Position numbers and translations under genes: made by a program
Part shown: in pieces, positions 11,290 through 19,776 of the stretch
How positions within the stretch are numbered: position 1 is the stretch's first letter
Layout: the number at the start of each line of letters is the position of its first letter
Source: Roseicyclus sediminis
Lineage (GTDB): Bacteria; Pseudomonadota; Alphaproteobacteria; Rhodobacterales; Rhodobacteraceae
Length of the DNA: 64,000 bases
Direction: 5' to 3'
NCBI RefSeq assembly: GCF_025515305.1
Contig: NZ_JAOPHT010000002.1
Span: forward strand, 310,001 to 374,000
Notes under the pieces: generated by a model
The model's database searches: none
What the model saw: only the letters and a program-made list of their open reading frames with translations
What the model was told of the DNA's origin: nothing

Positions 11290-11943
11290 ATGCCCGAGGT
11301 GATTTTCCCCGGCCCCGAAGGCCGGCTCGAAGGACGCTACCACCCGCAAAAGGTCAAGGACGCCCCAATCGCGATCATCCTGCACCCGCACCCGCAGTTC
11401 GGCGGCACGATGAACAACCGCGTCGTCTACAACCTGCACTACGCCTTCCACGAGATCGGCTTTACCGTTCTGCGGTTCAACTTCCGCGGCGTGGGCCGGA
11501 GCCAGGGCGAATACGACCAGGGTATCGGCGAGCTCAGCGACGCGGCCTCGGCGCTCGACTACCTGCAGTCGATGAACCCCAACGCCAAGCATTGCTGGGT
11601 GGCAGGTTTCTCCTTCGGGGCCTGGATCGGGATGCAGCTCCTGATGCGGCGGCCGGAGATCACCGGCTTCATCTCGGTCGCGCCGCCGGCCAACATGTAC
11701 GACTTCTCCTTCCTCGCGCCCTGCCCGGCCTCGGGTCTCATCGTCAACGGCACGAACGACCGCTTCGCCAAGCCGCAGGACACGCGTATCCTTGTCGACA
11801 AGCTGCACGAGCAGAAGGGCATCACCATCACCCACGAGGAGATGGAGGGCGCCGGCCACTTCTTCGAGGATCCCTACATGGACCCGATGATCGAGATGGT
11901 GCAGGCCTACGTGCGCCGCCGCCTGACCGAAACCTCCCGCTGA
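11290..11943 (+). CDS. Alpha/beta hydrolase
   Basis: A 217-residue serine hydrolase of the DLH/YfhR-like small alpha/beta group. The oxyanion region is LHPHPQFGGTMNN, the nucleophile elbow is GFSFGA (about residue 105), the acid is likely in NGTNDRF, and the catalytic His is in EGAGHFF near residue 195. There is no signal peptide, so it is cytoplasmic. A GAGGGAGA ribosome site precedes the ATG. Such genes are commonly found next to suf operons in Rhodobacterales, but the substrate is unknown. A small gene follows after 10 bases on the same strand. Confidence 0.9.
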   Translation: MPEVIFPGPEGRLEGRYHPQKVKDAPIAIILHPHPQFGGTMNNRVVYNLHYAFHEIGFTVLRFNFRGVGRSQGEYDQGIGELSDAASALDYLQSMNPNAKHCWVAGFSFGAWIGMQLLMRRPEITGFISVAPPANMYDFSFLAPCPASGLIVNGTNDRFAKPQDTRILVDKLHEQKGITITHEEMEGAGHFFEDPYMDPMIEMVQAYVRRRLTETSR

Positions 11944-11953
11944 GGGCCCGGAC

Positions 11954-12226
11954 ATGAGCGCGATCACCGAGAAACTCGCCGATCAGCTCGCTCAGGACGT
12001 TCTCGCCGCCGTTGAGGAGATCGGCGACGACCGCCTGCCCGACGAGATCGCGCGCACCCTGGGCAATTCCTCGCCCACGACGGAGGAACTGTTCCGGACC
12101 TTCGTTCGGGTGCGCCTCGCCGAGAAGCGCGCGCGCCGGATGCTCGAACAGCGGCTCGACAAGCACCGCGCACAGGCCGAAGGCGAACCCGCGGCGAAGG
12201 CCGACCCCGGCGAAGGCGCGCCGTAG
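11954..12226 (+). CDS. Small hypothetical helical protein
   Basis: A 90-residue acidic/basic protein, predicted mostly helical (KLADQLAQDVLAAVEEIG and VRVRLAEKRARRMLEQRLDKH), with no signal peptide, cysteine pairs or recognised motif. It lies 10 bases after the alpha/beta hydrolase gene and is probably co-transcribed. It ends 1 base before the stop of the convergent aminotransferase gene. No function is proposed. Confidence 0.75.
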   Translation: MSAITEKLADQLAQDVLAAVEEIGDDRLPDEIARTLGNSSPTTEELFRTFVRVRLAEKRARRMLEQRLDKHRAQAEGEPAAKADPGEGAP

Positions 12227-12227
12227 C

Positions 12228-13607
12228 TTACGTCAGGCCGAGCCGCCGGACATCGGCCAGCGTCTTGTCGAGCGTGACGGCGGCCTTCTCGATCAGGTCG
12301 TCCGCCTCGGCCCGGCTGAGGACAAGCGGCGGCGACACGATCAGACGGTCGCCCACCGCCCGCATCACCAGCCCCGAGTTGAAGGAATGGTCGCGCGCGA
12401 TGATGCCGACCTCGGCATCTTCGGGGAAGGGAACGCGGCCGGCCTTGTCGGCGCAAAGCTGCATCGCGCCGAAGAACCCCTTCATCACCGCCTCGCCCAC
12501 CAGCGGGTGATCCGCGAGCGCGGTCCACTTTTCCTGAAGGTAGGGCCCGATGTCGTCGCGGACACGCTCCACCAGCCCTTCGTCGCGCAGGATGCGCAGG
12601 TTCACGAGCGCCGCCGCCGCTGCCGCCGGATGCCCGGAATAGGTGTAGCCGTGGGTAAACTCCGAGCCCTTGTCGATCAGGACCTCGGCGATGCGGTCCG
12701 AGACCGCGACCGCGCCCATGGGAACGTATCCGGACGTCAGCGCCTTGGCCATCGTCATGAAGTCGGGCTCGGTGCCGTAGGTCTCACAGCCGAACCAGTT
12801 GCCGGTCCGCCCGAAGCCGCAGATAACCTCGTCCGAGATGAGAAGGACGCCACGTTCCTTGAGCCCGGCCCAGAGCATGGGCCAGTAGGTCTCGGGCGGG
12901 ATCACGACGCCACCCGCGCCCATCACCGGCTCGGCCAGGAAGGCCGCGACGCGGTCGACGCCGATCCCGTCGATCAGCGAAAGCGTGTCGCGGGCGACCT
13001 TCTGCCCGAAATCCTCGGGGCTCATGTCGCCGCCCTCGGCCCACCAGGCGGGGCGCGGCGCATGGAAGACGTTGCCGACGGGCAGGCCCGGCTGCCTGTG
13101 CATCGCGTCGAAGCCGCCGACAGCGGCCGCCGCGACGGTCGAGCCGTGATAGCCGCCCCGCCGAGAGACGATGACGTTCTTGCGCGGCTTGTCGAGAAGC
13201 TGCCAGTAATACGTCACCAGCCGGATGATCGTGTCGTTCGCCTCGGACCCCGAGGACGTGTAGAAGAAGCGGTTGAACTGCGGCGGGGTCAGCGTCGACA
13301 GAAGCTGCGACAGCTCGGCCACCGGCTCATGCGTGGTCTGGAAGAAGGTGTTGTAGAACGGCAGCTCGCGCATCTGCTCGGCCACCGCGTCGACGATCTC
13401 CTGCCGGCCGTAGCCCGCCGCCATGCACCAAAGTCCCGCCATCCCGTCGAGGATTCGGTTGCCCTCGCTGTCGGTCAGCCAGACGCCCTCGGCCCCGGTG
13501 ATGACGCGGGCACCCTTCGCATTCAGCTCGCGCGTGTTGGTGAAGGGGTGGATATGGTGCGCCGCATCGAGGGCGCGGATCTCGGCGGTGGAGTTGTGGC
13601 GGGTCAT
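12228..13607 (-). CDS. Class III aminotransferase (omega-amino acid or diamine:pyruvate type)
   Basis: A 459-residue PLP enzyme transferring an omega-amino group to pyruvate or another keto acid. Family features are HPFTNTRELNAKGARVIT at the N-terminus, SSGSEANDTIIRL (PLP phosphate contact), RRGGYHGST, LISDEVICGFGRTGNWFG, and the PLP lysine in MAKALTSGYVPMG. Sequence style is closest to the putrescine/beta-alanine:pyruvate group (SpuC-like), but the exact substrate cannot be read from sequence. It is the last gene of a minus-strand run that includes a flavin monooxygenase, an SDR and tctCBA. The ATG at 13607 was chosen from family length. Confidence 0.9.
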   Translation of the reverse strand: MTRHNSTAEIRALDAAHHIHPFTNTRELNAKGARVITGAEGVWLTDSEGNRILDGMAGLWCMAAGYGRQEIVDAVAEQMRELPFYNTFFQTTHEPVAELSQLLSTLTPPQFNRFFYTSSGSEANDTIIRLVTYYWQLLDKPRKNVIVSRRGGYHGSTVAAAAVGGFDAMHRQPGLPVGNVFHAPRPAWWAEGGDMSPEDFGQKVARDTLSLIDGIGVDRVAAFLAEPVMGAGGVVIPPETYWPMLWAGLKERGVLLISDEVICGFGRTGNWFGCETYGTEPDFMTMAKALTSGYVPMGAVAVSDRIAEVLIDKGSEFTHGYTYSGHPAAAAAALVNLRILRDEGLVERVRDDIGPYLQEKWTALADHPLVGEAVMKGFFGAMQLCADKAGRVPFPEDAEVGIIARDHSFNSGLVMRAVGDRLIVSPPLVLSRAEADDLIEKAAVTLDKTLADVRRLGLT

Positions 13608-13702
13608 TTCGGTCAGTCCTAGGTCGTCCGGCGCCGGTTGCGCCATGCCAAGATGTGTCGCGTTTTTCCGGCCTGCGCCAGTCCCCCCGGACCTTCCAAG
13701 TG

Positions 13703-14980
13703 TCAGGCGATCCTCGCGCCTTTCGGGATCGTCGGCGGCGCCGCGTTCAGGCGCTCGACGGCGAAGCCTGCCGCGGCCTTGTAGTCGGCGATGAAGGCCG
13801 CGCGCTCCTCCGGCGGGATCACGTCGTCGATATCCTCGAAGACCCCGCCCGAGCGTTCGGACACCAGCGTCAGGAGGCCGAAGGGTCCCGCCTGCCGGTT
13901 TCTCAGCACAAGCTCCGAGACCGGGCCGCACAGCTCCGCGTCATAGGCGGCAAGCGCCTGCGGTGACACGCCATGGGCCAGCAGCTTCGCGCCAATGACG
14001 CGGGCATCCACGATCGCCTGGCTCGCGCCGTTGGACCCCGTGGGATACATCGCATGGGCCGCGTCCCCCATCAGGGCCACGCGCCCCTCGACCCAGGTCG
14101 GCACCGGATCGCGGTCGATCATCGGGTTCACGTAGGCCACGTCCGAGGCCGAAAGCATCGCCGGCACATCCAGCCAGTCGTAGCGGAAATCATCGAAATG
14201 ATGGACGAAATCCTCCGTCTCGGCTGGGATGAACCAGCGTTCGCCGGGCCAGCCGCCATCGCTGTCCTGCGTCACCTCGGCGATCCAGTTGATCAGCGCG
14301 CGGCCGTCCGCGTCGGGCTTCGAGATCGGGTAGATCACCATGCGATGCCGGTCGGTGCCAAGCCCGACGAAGCTCGACCCAGTGCGGATGGGCCTGGCCC
14401 TCACGGTGCCCCGCCACATCAGCGCCCCGCCCCAGTGGATCGGCCCCTGTTCGGGGTGCATCTGCGCGCGGAGCTCCGAATGAATCCCGTCCGCGCCGAC
14501 CAGAAGCGCGCCGTGCACGTCTTCCGTGGTCCCGTCACCGTGGCGCAGGTGGAGCGTGACACCGTCCGCGTCCTGCGCGTAGCCGGTCGCGCGCGCGCCC
14601 GTCATGACGGCGTCGGACCCCAGCCGCTCCAGCACCGTGCGGTAGAGCAGCATGAGGAACGCGCCGCGGTGCACGGCGTATTGCGGCCAGAGGTAACCCG
14701 CGGAGAGGCCACGCGGCTCGGCATGGATGTCGTTGCCGTTCAACCCGACCAGCGCCCATTCGAGCGCGGGCAGCCCCACCTCGTCGAGCGCGTCCTGCCC
14801 GATCCCGAGGTCGAACAGCTCCCGGACGGCGTTCGGTTGCAGGTTGATCCCCACGCCCAGCGGCTTGACATCGGGGCTCGCCTCGAAGACGCGAACCGGC
14901 ACCCCGATCTGGTGCAGCGTAAGTGCCAGCGACAGGCCGGCGATACCGCCGCCCGCGATTAGAACCGTGTCGCCGGACAT
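13703..14980 (-). CDS. FAD-dependent monooxygenase (salicylate-hydroxylase/PhzS-like)
   Basis: A 425-residue group A flavoprotein monooxygenase. The N-terminal FAD-binding fold has GGGIAGLSLAL (GxGxxG); the middle has LLVGADGIHSELR, and the second FAD motif is RVALMGDAAHAMYPTGSNG. Such enzymes hydroxylate aromatic or aromatic-like acids using NAD(P)H and oxygen in the cytoplasm. The ATG at 14980 has GGGAG upstream. It starts 27 bases after the SDR gene, so the two are probably co-transcribed. The substrate is unknown. Confidence 0.88.
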   Translation of the reverse strand: MSGDTVLIAGGGIAGLSLALTLHQIGVPVRVFEASPDVKPLGVGINLQPNAVRELFDLGIGQDALDEVGLPALEWALVGLNGNDIHAEPRGLSAGYLWPQYAVHRGAFLMLLYRTVLERLGSDAVMTGARATGYAQDADGVTLHLRHGDGTTEDVHGALLVGADGIHSELRAQMHPEQGPIHWGGALMWRGTVRARPIRTGSSFVGLGTDRHRMVIYPISKPDADGRALINWIAEVTQDSDGGWPGERWFIPAETEDFVHHFDDFRYDWLDVPAMLSASDVAYVNPMIDRDPVPTWVEGRVALMGDAAHAMYPTGSNGASQAIVDARVIGAKLLAHGVSPQALAAYDAELCGPVSELVLRNRQAGPFGLLTLVSERSGGVFEDIDDVIPPEERAAFIADYKAAAGFAVERLNAAPPTIPKGARIA

Positions 14981-15007
14981 GCCGCACTCCCGAACTTGCC
15001 GATACCC

Positions 15008-15775
15008 CTACCTTGGTGCCATCCGGATCGCGCCGTCCAGCCGGATCACAGTACCGTTCAGCATGGGATTTTGCACTATGTGAAGCACGAGCGCCGCGAA
15101 TTCGTCCGGGTCGCCAAGCCGCGAGGGATAGGGAACCTGGCTACCCAGGCTGTCCTGGACCTCCTGCGGCAGGCCCTTGAGCATCGGCGTGAGAAAGAGG
15201 CCCGGCGCGATCGCGCAGACGCGCACGCCCTTGTCGGCGAGGTCGCGCGCCATGGGCAGCGTCATGGCCGCGACGCCGCCCTTGGAGGCCGCGTAGGCCA
15301 CCTGCCCCACCTGCCCCTCGAAGGCGGCGACGGAGGCTGTGTTGACGATGACGCCGCGCTGCCCGTCGGGGCCGAGCGGCTCGGCCTCCACCATCCGCGC
15401 CGCGGCCTGGCTCGCCACGTTGAAGGTGCCGAGAAGGTTCACGCCGATGGTGCGGGCGAAGACGTCGGGGTCATGGGCGGCACCACGCGAGACGGTTTTG
15501 GCCGCAGGCGCGATCCCGGCGCAGTTGATGGCGATGCGGATCGTGCCGACTTCGGCCTCCACCCGGTCGAGCGCGGCGGCGACGGAGGCCGGGTCGGTCA
15601 CGTCGACCCGGCAGAACAGGCCCCCGGTCTGCGTGGCGAGCGCCTCTCCCGCATCGGCGTTGACGTCGAAGATCGCGGGCCTCAGGCCGGCGCCGGCCAA
15701 TGCGCGCGCGCTCGCCTCGCCAAGTCCCGATGCGCCGCCCGTGACGACCGCCGCCTGCCCTTCGAAAATGACCAT
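15008..15775 (-). CDS. Short-chain dehydrogenase, 3-hydroxyacyl-CoA dehydrogenase type
   Basis: A 255-residue classical SDR. The NAD-binding motif is TGGASGLG (residues 13-20), the strand-4 motif is NCAGIAPA, and the catalytic Ser-Tyr-Lys set is in NTASVAAFEGQVGQVAYAASKGG. The spacing and the ASVAAFEGQ block resemble type II 3-hydroxyacyl-CoA dehydrogenases (17beta-HSD10-like), which oxidise 3-hydroxyacyl-CoA or related alcohols. GGGAGACGGGAC precedes the ATG. It lies downstream of tctA and upstream of the flavin monooxygenase. Confidence 0.88.
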   Translation of the reverse strand: MVIFEGQAAVVTGGASGLGEASARALAGAGLRPAIFDVNADAGEALATQTGGLFCRVDVTDPASVAAALDRVEAEVGTIRIAINCAGIAPAAKTVSRGAAHDPDVFARTIGVNLLGTFNVASQAAARMVEAEPLGPDGQRGVIVNTASVAAFEGQVGQVAYAASKGGVAAMTLPMARDLADKGVRVCAIAPGLFLTPMLKGLPQEVQDSLGSQVPYPSRLGDPDEFAALVLHIVQNPMLNGTVIRLDGAIRMAPR

Positions 15776-15851
15776 GTCCCGTCTCCCATCCGGTTGTCCG
15801 CCACCTGCCTAGCGCCGGGATGCGGACGGGTCCATGCGGCGGAACGCGGCG

Positions 15852-17366
15852 TCAGTCCCCGTCGGCCACCCCCTCGGCCCGCTTGCGCGCCCGCCGTGCA
15901 CGATAGCTCGGCAGGACCACGAGCAGGCCAGCCAGGACCAGAAGCGCCAGGGTCATCGGCCGTTCGAGGATGAAGCCGAACCCCTGGTAGAGCTGCATCG
16001 CGCGGGCGAAGTTGTCCTCGAGCATCGTGCCGAGGATGAACCCGATCAGAAGCGGCGCGAGCGGATAATCCGCGAACCGCAGGATCGTCGCCACCACCCC
16101 GAACCCCACGAGGATCAGAAGCTCCACATGATTGTTCTGGCCGATGTAGCTTCCCATCAGGGTGAAGAAGAGGATGAAGGGGATCAGATAGTTCCTTGGA
16201 ACCGCGAGGATCTTCGCGATGTAGGGGATGAGCGGAAGGTTCAGGATCAGGAGCACGAGGTTCCCGATATACATGGAGATGATCACCGCCCAGAACACGT
16301 CCGGCTGGTCCGTCATCAGCCGCGGCCCCGGCGTCACATTGAGCGCGATGAGCGCGCCCAGAAGGATCGCCGTCGTCCCCGACCCGGGGATCCCCAGCGT
16401 CAGAAGCGGCACGAAGGACCCGGTGCAGGCCGCGTTGTTCGCGGTCTCGGGCGCGGCGAGGCCCTTGATCGAGCCCTTGCCGAATTCCTCCTGCTCGGCG
16501 CCCTTGGCGATGTTGCGCTCCACCGCATAGCCGAGGAAGGAGGCGATGGTCGCCCCCGCGCCCGGCAAGACACCGATGAAGAAGCCCTGAAGCGACTGCC
16601 GCCCGATCACCGGGGCGATCGACCTCGCCTCTTCCCGCGAGATGCGCAGGCCCGTGATCTTGCCGCTTTCGCCCTGGGCCTGGCGGGCGGGGTTCATCAC
16701 GAGAAACAGCGCCTCGGGCAACGCGAACATGGCCATGGCGAGCGTGATGAAGGAAAAGCCCGACTGAAGCTCCATCATTCCGAAGGTGAAGCGCGGCATG
16801 TTCGACAGCGCGCCCTCGCCCACGGTGCCCATCATCAGGCCCAGGATCGTCATCATCAGCGCCTTGCCGACCTGCCCCGTGCCCGCGAAGGCCGCGATGG
16901 CGGAAAGGCCCACGACCATCAGCGCGAAGTATTCCGCCGAATGGAACAGGAGCGCGACGGTGGAGAGCGCGGGCGCGAAGATCATCAGGAGGATCGCGCC
17001 GATCGTGCCGCCCGCGAAGCTCGCGATGGCCGCGATGGTCAGCGCCTTGCCCGCCTGCCCCTTTCGGGCCATTGGATAGCCGTCGAAACTGGTCGCGACG
17101 GTGCCCGCGACCCCCGGCGCGTTCAGCAGGATCGAGGAGGTCGAGCCTCCGAAGATCGCCCCGTAATAGACCCCCGACAGGAGGATCAGCGCCGCGGTGG
17201 GGTCGCCCAGACCGATGGCCACCGGGATCATGATGGCGATGATCGACATGGGCCCGAGCCCCGGCAGCATGCCGATCAGCGTTCCGATGACACAGCCGAA
17301 GACGACCATCATCAGGTTGAATGGCGTGACCGCAGCGGCCAGACCGATCATCAGACCTTCAAGCAT
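15852..17366 (-). CDS. tctA: Tripartite tricarboxylate transporter large permease TctA
   Basis: A 504-residue inner-membrane protein with about 11-12 helices, the large subunit of a TctABC-type secondary transporter. Family blocks are GMLPGLGPMSIIAIMIP and LLSGVYYGAIFGGSTSSILLN near the N-terminus, and the repeated LPGAGATIASFLGY and LTLGIPGSGTTAILLGAL in the second half. It moves a carboxylate delivered by TctC. The start at 17366 follows GGAGA, 13 bases after tctB. Confidence 0.95.
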   Translation of the reverse strand: MLEGLMIGLAAAVTPFNLMMVVFGCVIGTLIGMLPGLGPMSIIAIMIPVAIGLGDPTAALILLSGVYYGAIFGGSTSSILLNAPGVAGTVATSFDGYPMARKGQAGKALTIAAIASFAGGTIGAILLMIFAPALSTVALLFHSAEYFALMVVGLSAIAAFAGTGQVGKALMMTILGLMMGTVGEGALSNMPRFTFGMMELQSGFSFITLAMAMFALPEALFLVMNPARQAQGESGKITGLRISREEARSIAPVIGRQSLQGFFIGVLPGAGATIASFLGYAVERNIAKGAEQEEFGKGSIKGLAAPETANNAACTGSFVPLLTLGIPGSGTTAILLGALIALNVTPGPRLMTDQPDVFWAVIISMYIGNLVLLILNLPLIPYIAKILAVPRNYLIPFILFFTLMGSYIGQNNHVELLILVGFGVVATILRFADYPLAPLLIGFILGTMLEDNFARAMQLYQGFGFILERPMTLALLVLAGLLVVLPSYRARRARKRAEGVADGD

Positions 17367-17379
17367 GGCGCGTGTCTCC

Positions 17380-17868
17380 TCAGACCAGGAAGGCCGGCCA
17401 GGGGCGCAGGAAGATACCCAGCACCTCCTGCACGAGATACCAGATCGACCCGGCGCCGATGACGGCCACGGGGATCAGGATGTGAAACTTGCGCTCGCCC
17501 AGAAGCGTCGCGCCAAGCACGAGAAACAGCACCGTCGAGGTCAGAAAACCCAGCGGCCGGAGCGTCATCGCGTAAGCCACCATGAGCGCCAGGAGGCCGA
17601 TCGCCTGCCAGATGTGGTACTCGCCTAGGCGGCTCAGATCGATGGTTCCGTCGGCCTTCTCCGCCTTTGCCGCGGGTTTGGCCGAGAACAGGACGATCAG
17701 GCCGACGATGATCCCCGCCACCGCCAGGATCTTGGGGAAGGTGGAGGGCCAGATCGGGTTCCGCCTGAGGATCGGCGGCAGGATGTCATCCATCGTGAAA
17801 AACGCGGCATAGCCATAAACGCAACACAGCGCGATAAAGGCCAGCGCGATCCAGCGGTCGAGCGCCAT
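17380..17868 (-). CDS. tctB: Tripartite tricarboxylate transporter small permease TctB
   Basis: A 162-residue protein with four predicted helices, the poorly conserved small subunit that pairs with TctA in the membrane. The first helix begins WIALAFIALCCVYGYAAF, and the cytoplasmic loop near residues 65-80 is charged (KPAAKAEKADGTIDL). The ATG at 17868 has a GGGAGGGAGATAC site. Its place between tctC and tctA supports the call. Confidence 0.92.
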   Translation of the reverse strand: MALDRWIALAFIALCCVYGYAAFFTMDDILPPILRRNPIWPSTFPKILAVAGIIVGLIVLFSAKPAAKAEKADGTIDLSRLGEYHIWQAIGLLALMVAYAMTLRPLGFLTSTVLFLVLGATLLGERKFHILIPVAVIGAGSIWYLVQEVLGIFLRPWPAFLV

Positions 17869-17993
17869 CGTATCTCCCTCCCTCCCCCGTTTCGGGGCCT
17901 TGTCCTTGCCCCCTGGGCCGGACATGCCGACCGGCCCAGGGAGATCGCGTCGGGCGGAGGCACGCCCGCGACGCGGGCGCGCGCGCCGGCCCC

Positions 17994-18971
17994 TCAGAGG
18001 AAGCCGAGTTCCCGCATCAGGTCGCCGATCTGCTGCTCCTGCGCTTCGAGGAAGGCCTCGAACTCGCCGCCGGGGCGGTAGATGTTCACGAGGCCCATGC
18101 GGCCGCGAACCTCTTCCCACTCGGGGGTTTCCAGCATCGCGCCCAGCATCTCCTGATAGGCGGCGACCTGCTCTTCCGGCATGCCCGGGGCGCCGAAGAA
18201 GCCGCGCCAGTTCACGAACTGGGCGTCGATGCCCTGTTCGGCGAAGGTGGGCGCATCGGCATAGGCCGCAACGCGCTCGGGCGCGGTCACGCCGAGGATG
18301 CGCACTTCGCCCTGCTCGGCCAGCGCCACGGCCTCGGAGAAGCCGGTGGACAGCGCGTCGATCTCGCCCGAAAGGAGGCCGGCCATCGCCTCGCCGCCGG
18401 CGTCATAGCCGATGTAGTTGAAGGCGGTCGGATCTTCGCCCGCGGCCTGCATCACGATGGCCGCCACCAGATGGTCCATGCCGCCCGGAACCGAGCCGCC
18501 GCCAATGGCAAAGCCCATGCCGTCCTCGCGGTACATGTTCAGAGCGTCTTCCATCGTCTGGATCGGGCTGTCGGTGGTCACGACGAGCGCCGCATAGTCA
18601 CCCACGGTGCCCGCAACCAGCGTCAGGTCCCGGAAGCTCTGGGCGATCTCGCCGGTGAGCGCGCGGATCACGATGGGCGTCGAGTTCACCATCAGCGTGC
18701 CATAGCTCGACTGCGCGTTCTCGATGAGGTGCGCGATGGCCACGCCGCCCCCGCCGCCCGACATGTTCTCGTAGGTGGCGTTGCCGACGATGCCCGCGTT
18801 CATCAGGGCTTCGCCCGTGCCGCGTGCCGTGCCGTCCCAGCCGCCGCCGGCGCCGCCGGGGATCAGGAAATGGACCGAATCCATCATCTGGTCGGCGCGC
18901 GCGCCACCGGAAAACGCCATTGCCGCAACAGCCGCAGCCATCACGACCCGACGGGTCATGGTGATCTTCAT
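17994..18971 (-). CDS. tctC: Tripartite tricarboxylate transporter periplasmic binding protein TctC
   Basis: A 325-residue periplasmic solute receptor of the Bug/TctC family. A signal peptide covers about residues 1-26 (TRRVVMAAAVAAMAFSGGARA). The mature part has VHFLIPGGAGGGWDGTARG, the ligand loop of this family, then NMSGGGGGVAIAHL. It captures a di- or tricarboxylate and hands it to TctAB. The ATG at 18971 has GGGAGGAGAC upstream; an in-frame ATG at 19040 would spoil the signal peptide. It is the first gene of the tct operon, divergent from tctD. Confidence 0.94.
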   Translation of the reverse strand: MKITMTRRVVMAAAVAAMAFSGGARADQMMDSVHFLIPGGAGGGWDGTARGTGEALMNAGIVGNATYENMSGGGGGVAIAHLIENAQSSYGTLMVNSTPIVIRALTGEIAQSFRDLTLVAGTVGDYAALVVTTDSPIQTMEDALNMYREDGMGFAIGGGSVPGGMDHLVAAIVMQAAGEDPTAFNYIGYDAGGEAMAGLLSGEIDALSTGFSEAVALAEQGEVRILGVTAPERVAAYADAPTFAEQGIDAQFVNWRGFFGAPGMPEEQVAAYQEMLGAMLETPEWEEVRGRMGLVNIYRPGGEFEAFLEAQEQQIGDLMRELGFL

Positions 18972-19113
18972 CTTGTCTCCTCCCATTTGACAGGCGGTTG
19001 CAACCCGCCGATGCTGCATTTCTGCACGCCAAGCTGACATCTGCCTGACACGGGGCGGGGCCAGGCCGGGCGGTGAAGGCCCTGGGTGGGGAGGACGGGG
19101 GAGGACGTCCGGG
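18972..19113. promoter_or_regulatory. Divergent control region between tctCBA and tctDE
   Basis: The 142 bases contain no gene and must carry the promoters of both directions. By analogy with the Salmonella tct system, the TctD response regulator would be expected to bind here. I cannot identify its site by eye. Confidence 0.5.
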
Positions 19114-19776
19114 ATGCGCTATCTCCTTGTGGAGGACAACCGCGAGCTGGCCGAGGCCGTGATCGCGCGGCTTTTGCTCGACGGCCATGCCGCCGATCAC
19201 GCCGCGACGCTGGCGGAGGCGCGCGACTGGCTCTCGGTGGCCGACTACGACCTGATGCTTCTGGACGTGATGCTGCCCGACGGCGACGGGCGGCAATTCC
19301 TCACCGAACACCGCGCGACGCGCGATTTGCCGGTGATCGTGCTGACCGCGCGCAGCCAGATTTCGGACCGGGTCGATACGCTCGACCTCGGGGCCGACGA
19401 CTACCTGACCAAGCCTTTCGATTTCGCCGAGCTGGAGGCGCGCTGCCGCGCCGTGCTGCGCCGACGATCGGGCCCCTCGCGCAACGAGATCCGGCTTGGC
19501 GAAGCGCTGTTCGATCCGGGCGCGGGGACCATCGACTACGGAAACACCACCCTCGGCCTCAGGAACCGCGAGTTGCGCCTGCTTGAGGTCTTCGCGCGGC
19601 ACAAAGGGCAGATCCTGTCGAAATCCCAGCTGATCGACCGGCTGTTCAGCCAGGATGCCGAGATCTCGGAGAACGCGATCGAGGTTTATGTCGGCCGTCT
19701 CCGGCGCAAGCTCGAACCCGCCGGCGTGCGCATCGAGACCGTGCGCGGCATCGGCTACCGGCTGACGACCGAATGA
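19114..19776 (+). CDS. tctD: OmpR-family response regulator TctD
   Basis: A 220-residue two-component regulator. The receiver domain (1-120) has the acidic pair VED at 7-8, phospho-acceptor D51 (LLDVMLPDG), T78 and K100 (LTKPF). The C-terminal winged helix runs from about 125 (NTTLGLRNRELRLLEVFARH, then ENAIEVYVGRLRRKL and VRGIGYRL). Its gene overlaps tctE by 4 bases (ATGA). Being divergent from tctCBA, it most likely activates that transporter in response to the substrate. Confidence 0.93.
   Translation: MRYLLVEDNRELAEAVIARLLLDGHAADHAATLAEARDWLSVADYDLMLLDVMLPDGDGRQFLTEHRATRDLPVIVLTARSQISDRVDTLDLGADDYLTKPFDFAELEARCRAVLRRRSGPSRNEIRLGEALFDPGAGTIDYGNTTLGLRNRELRLLEVFARHKGQILSKSQLIDRLFSQDAEISENAIEVYVGRLRRKLEPAGVRIETVRGIGYRLTTE

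Noticed and set aside
12228-13607. Assigning a precise substrate (putrescine, beta-alanine or taurine) to the class III aminotransferase
   Set aside because: These subfamilies cannot be separated by eye and the neighbouring genes do not decide it.
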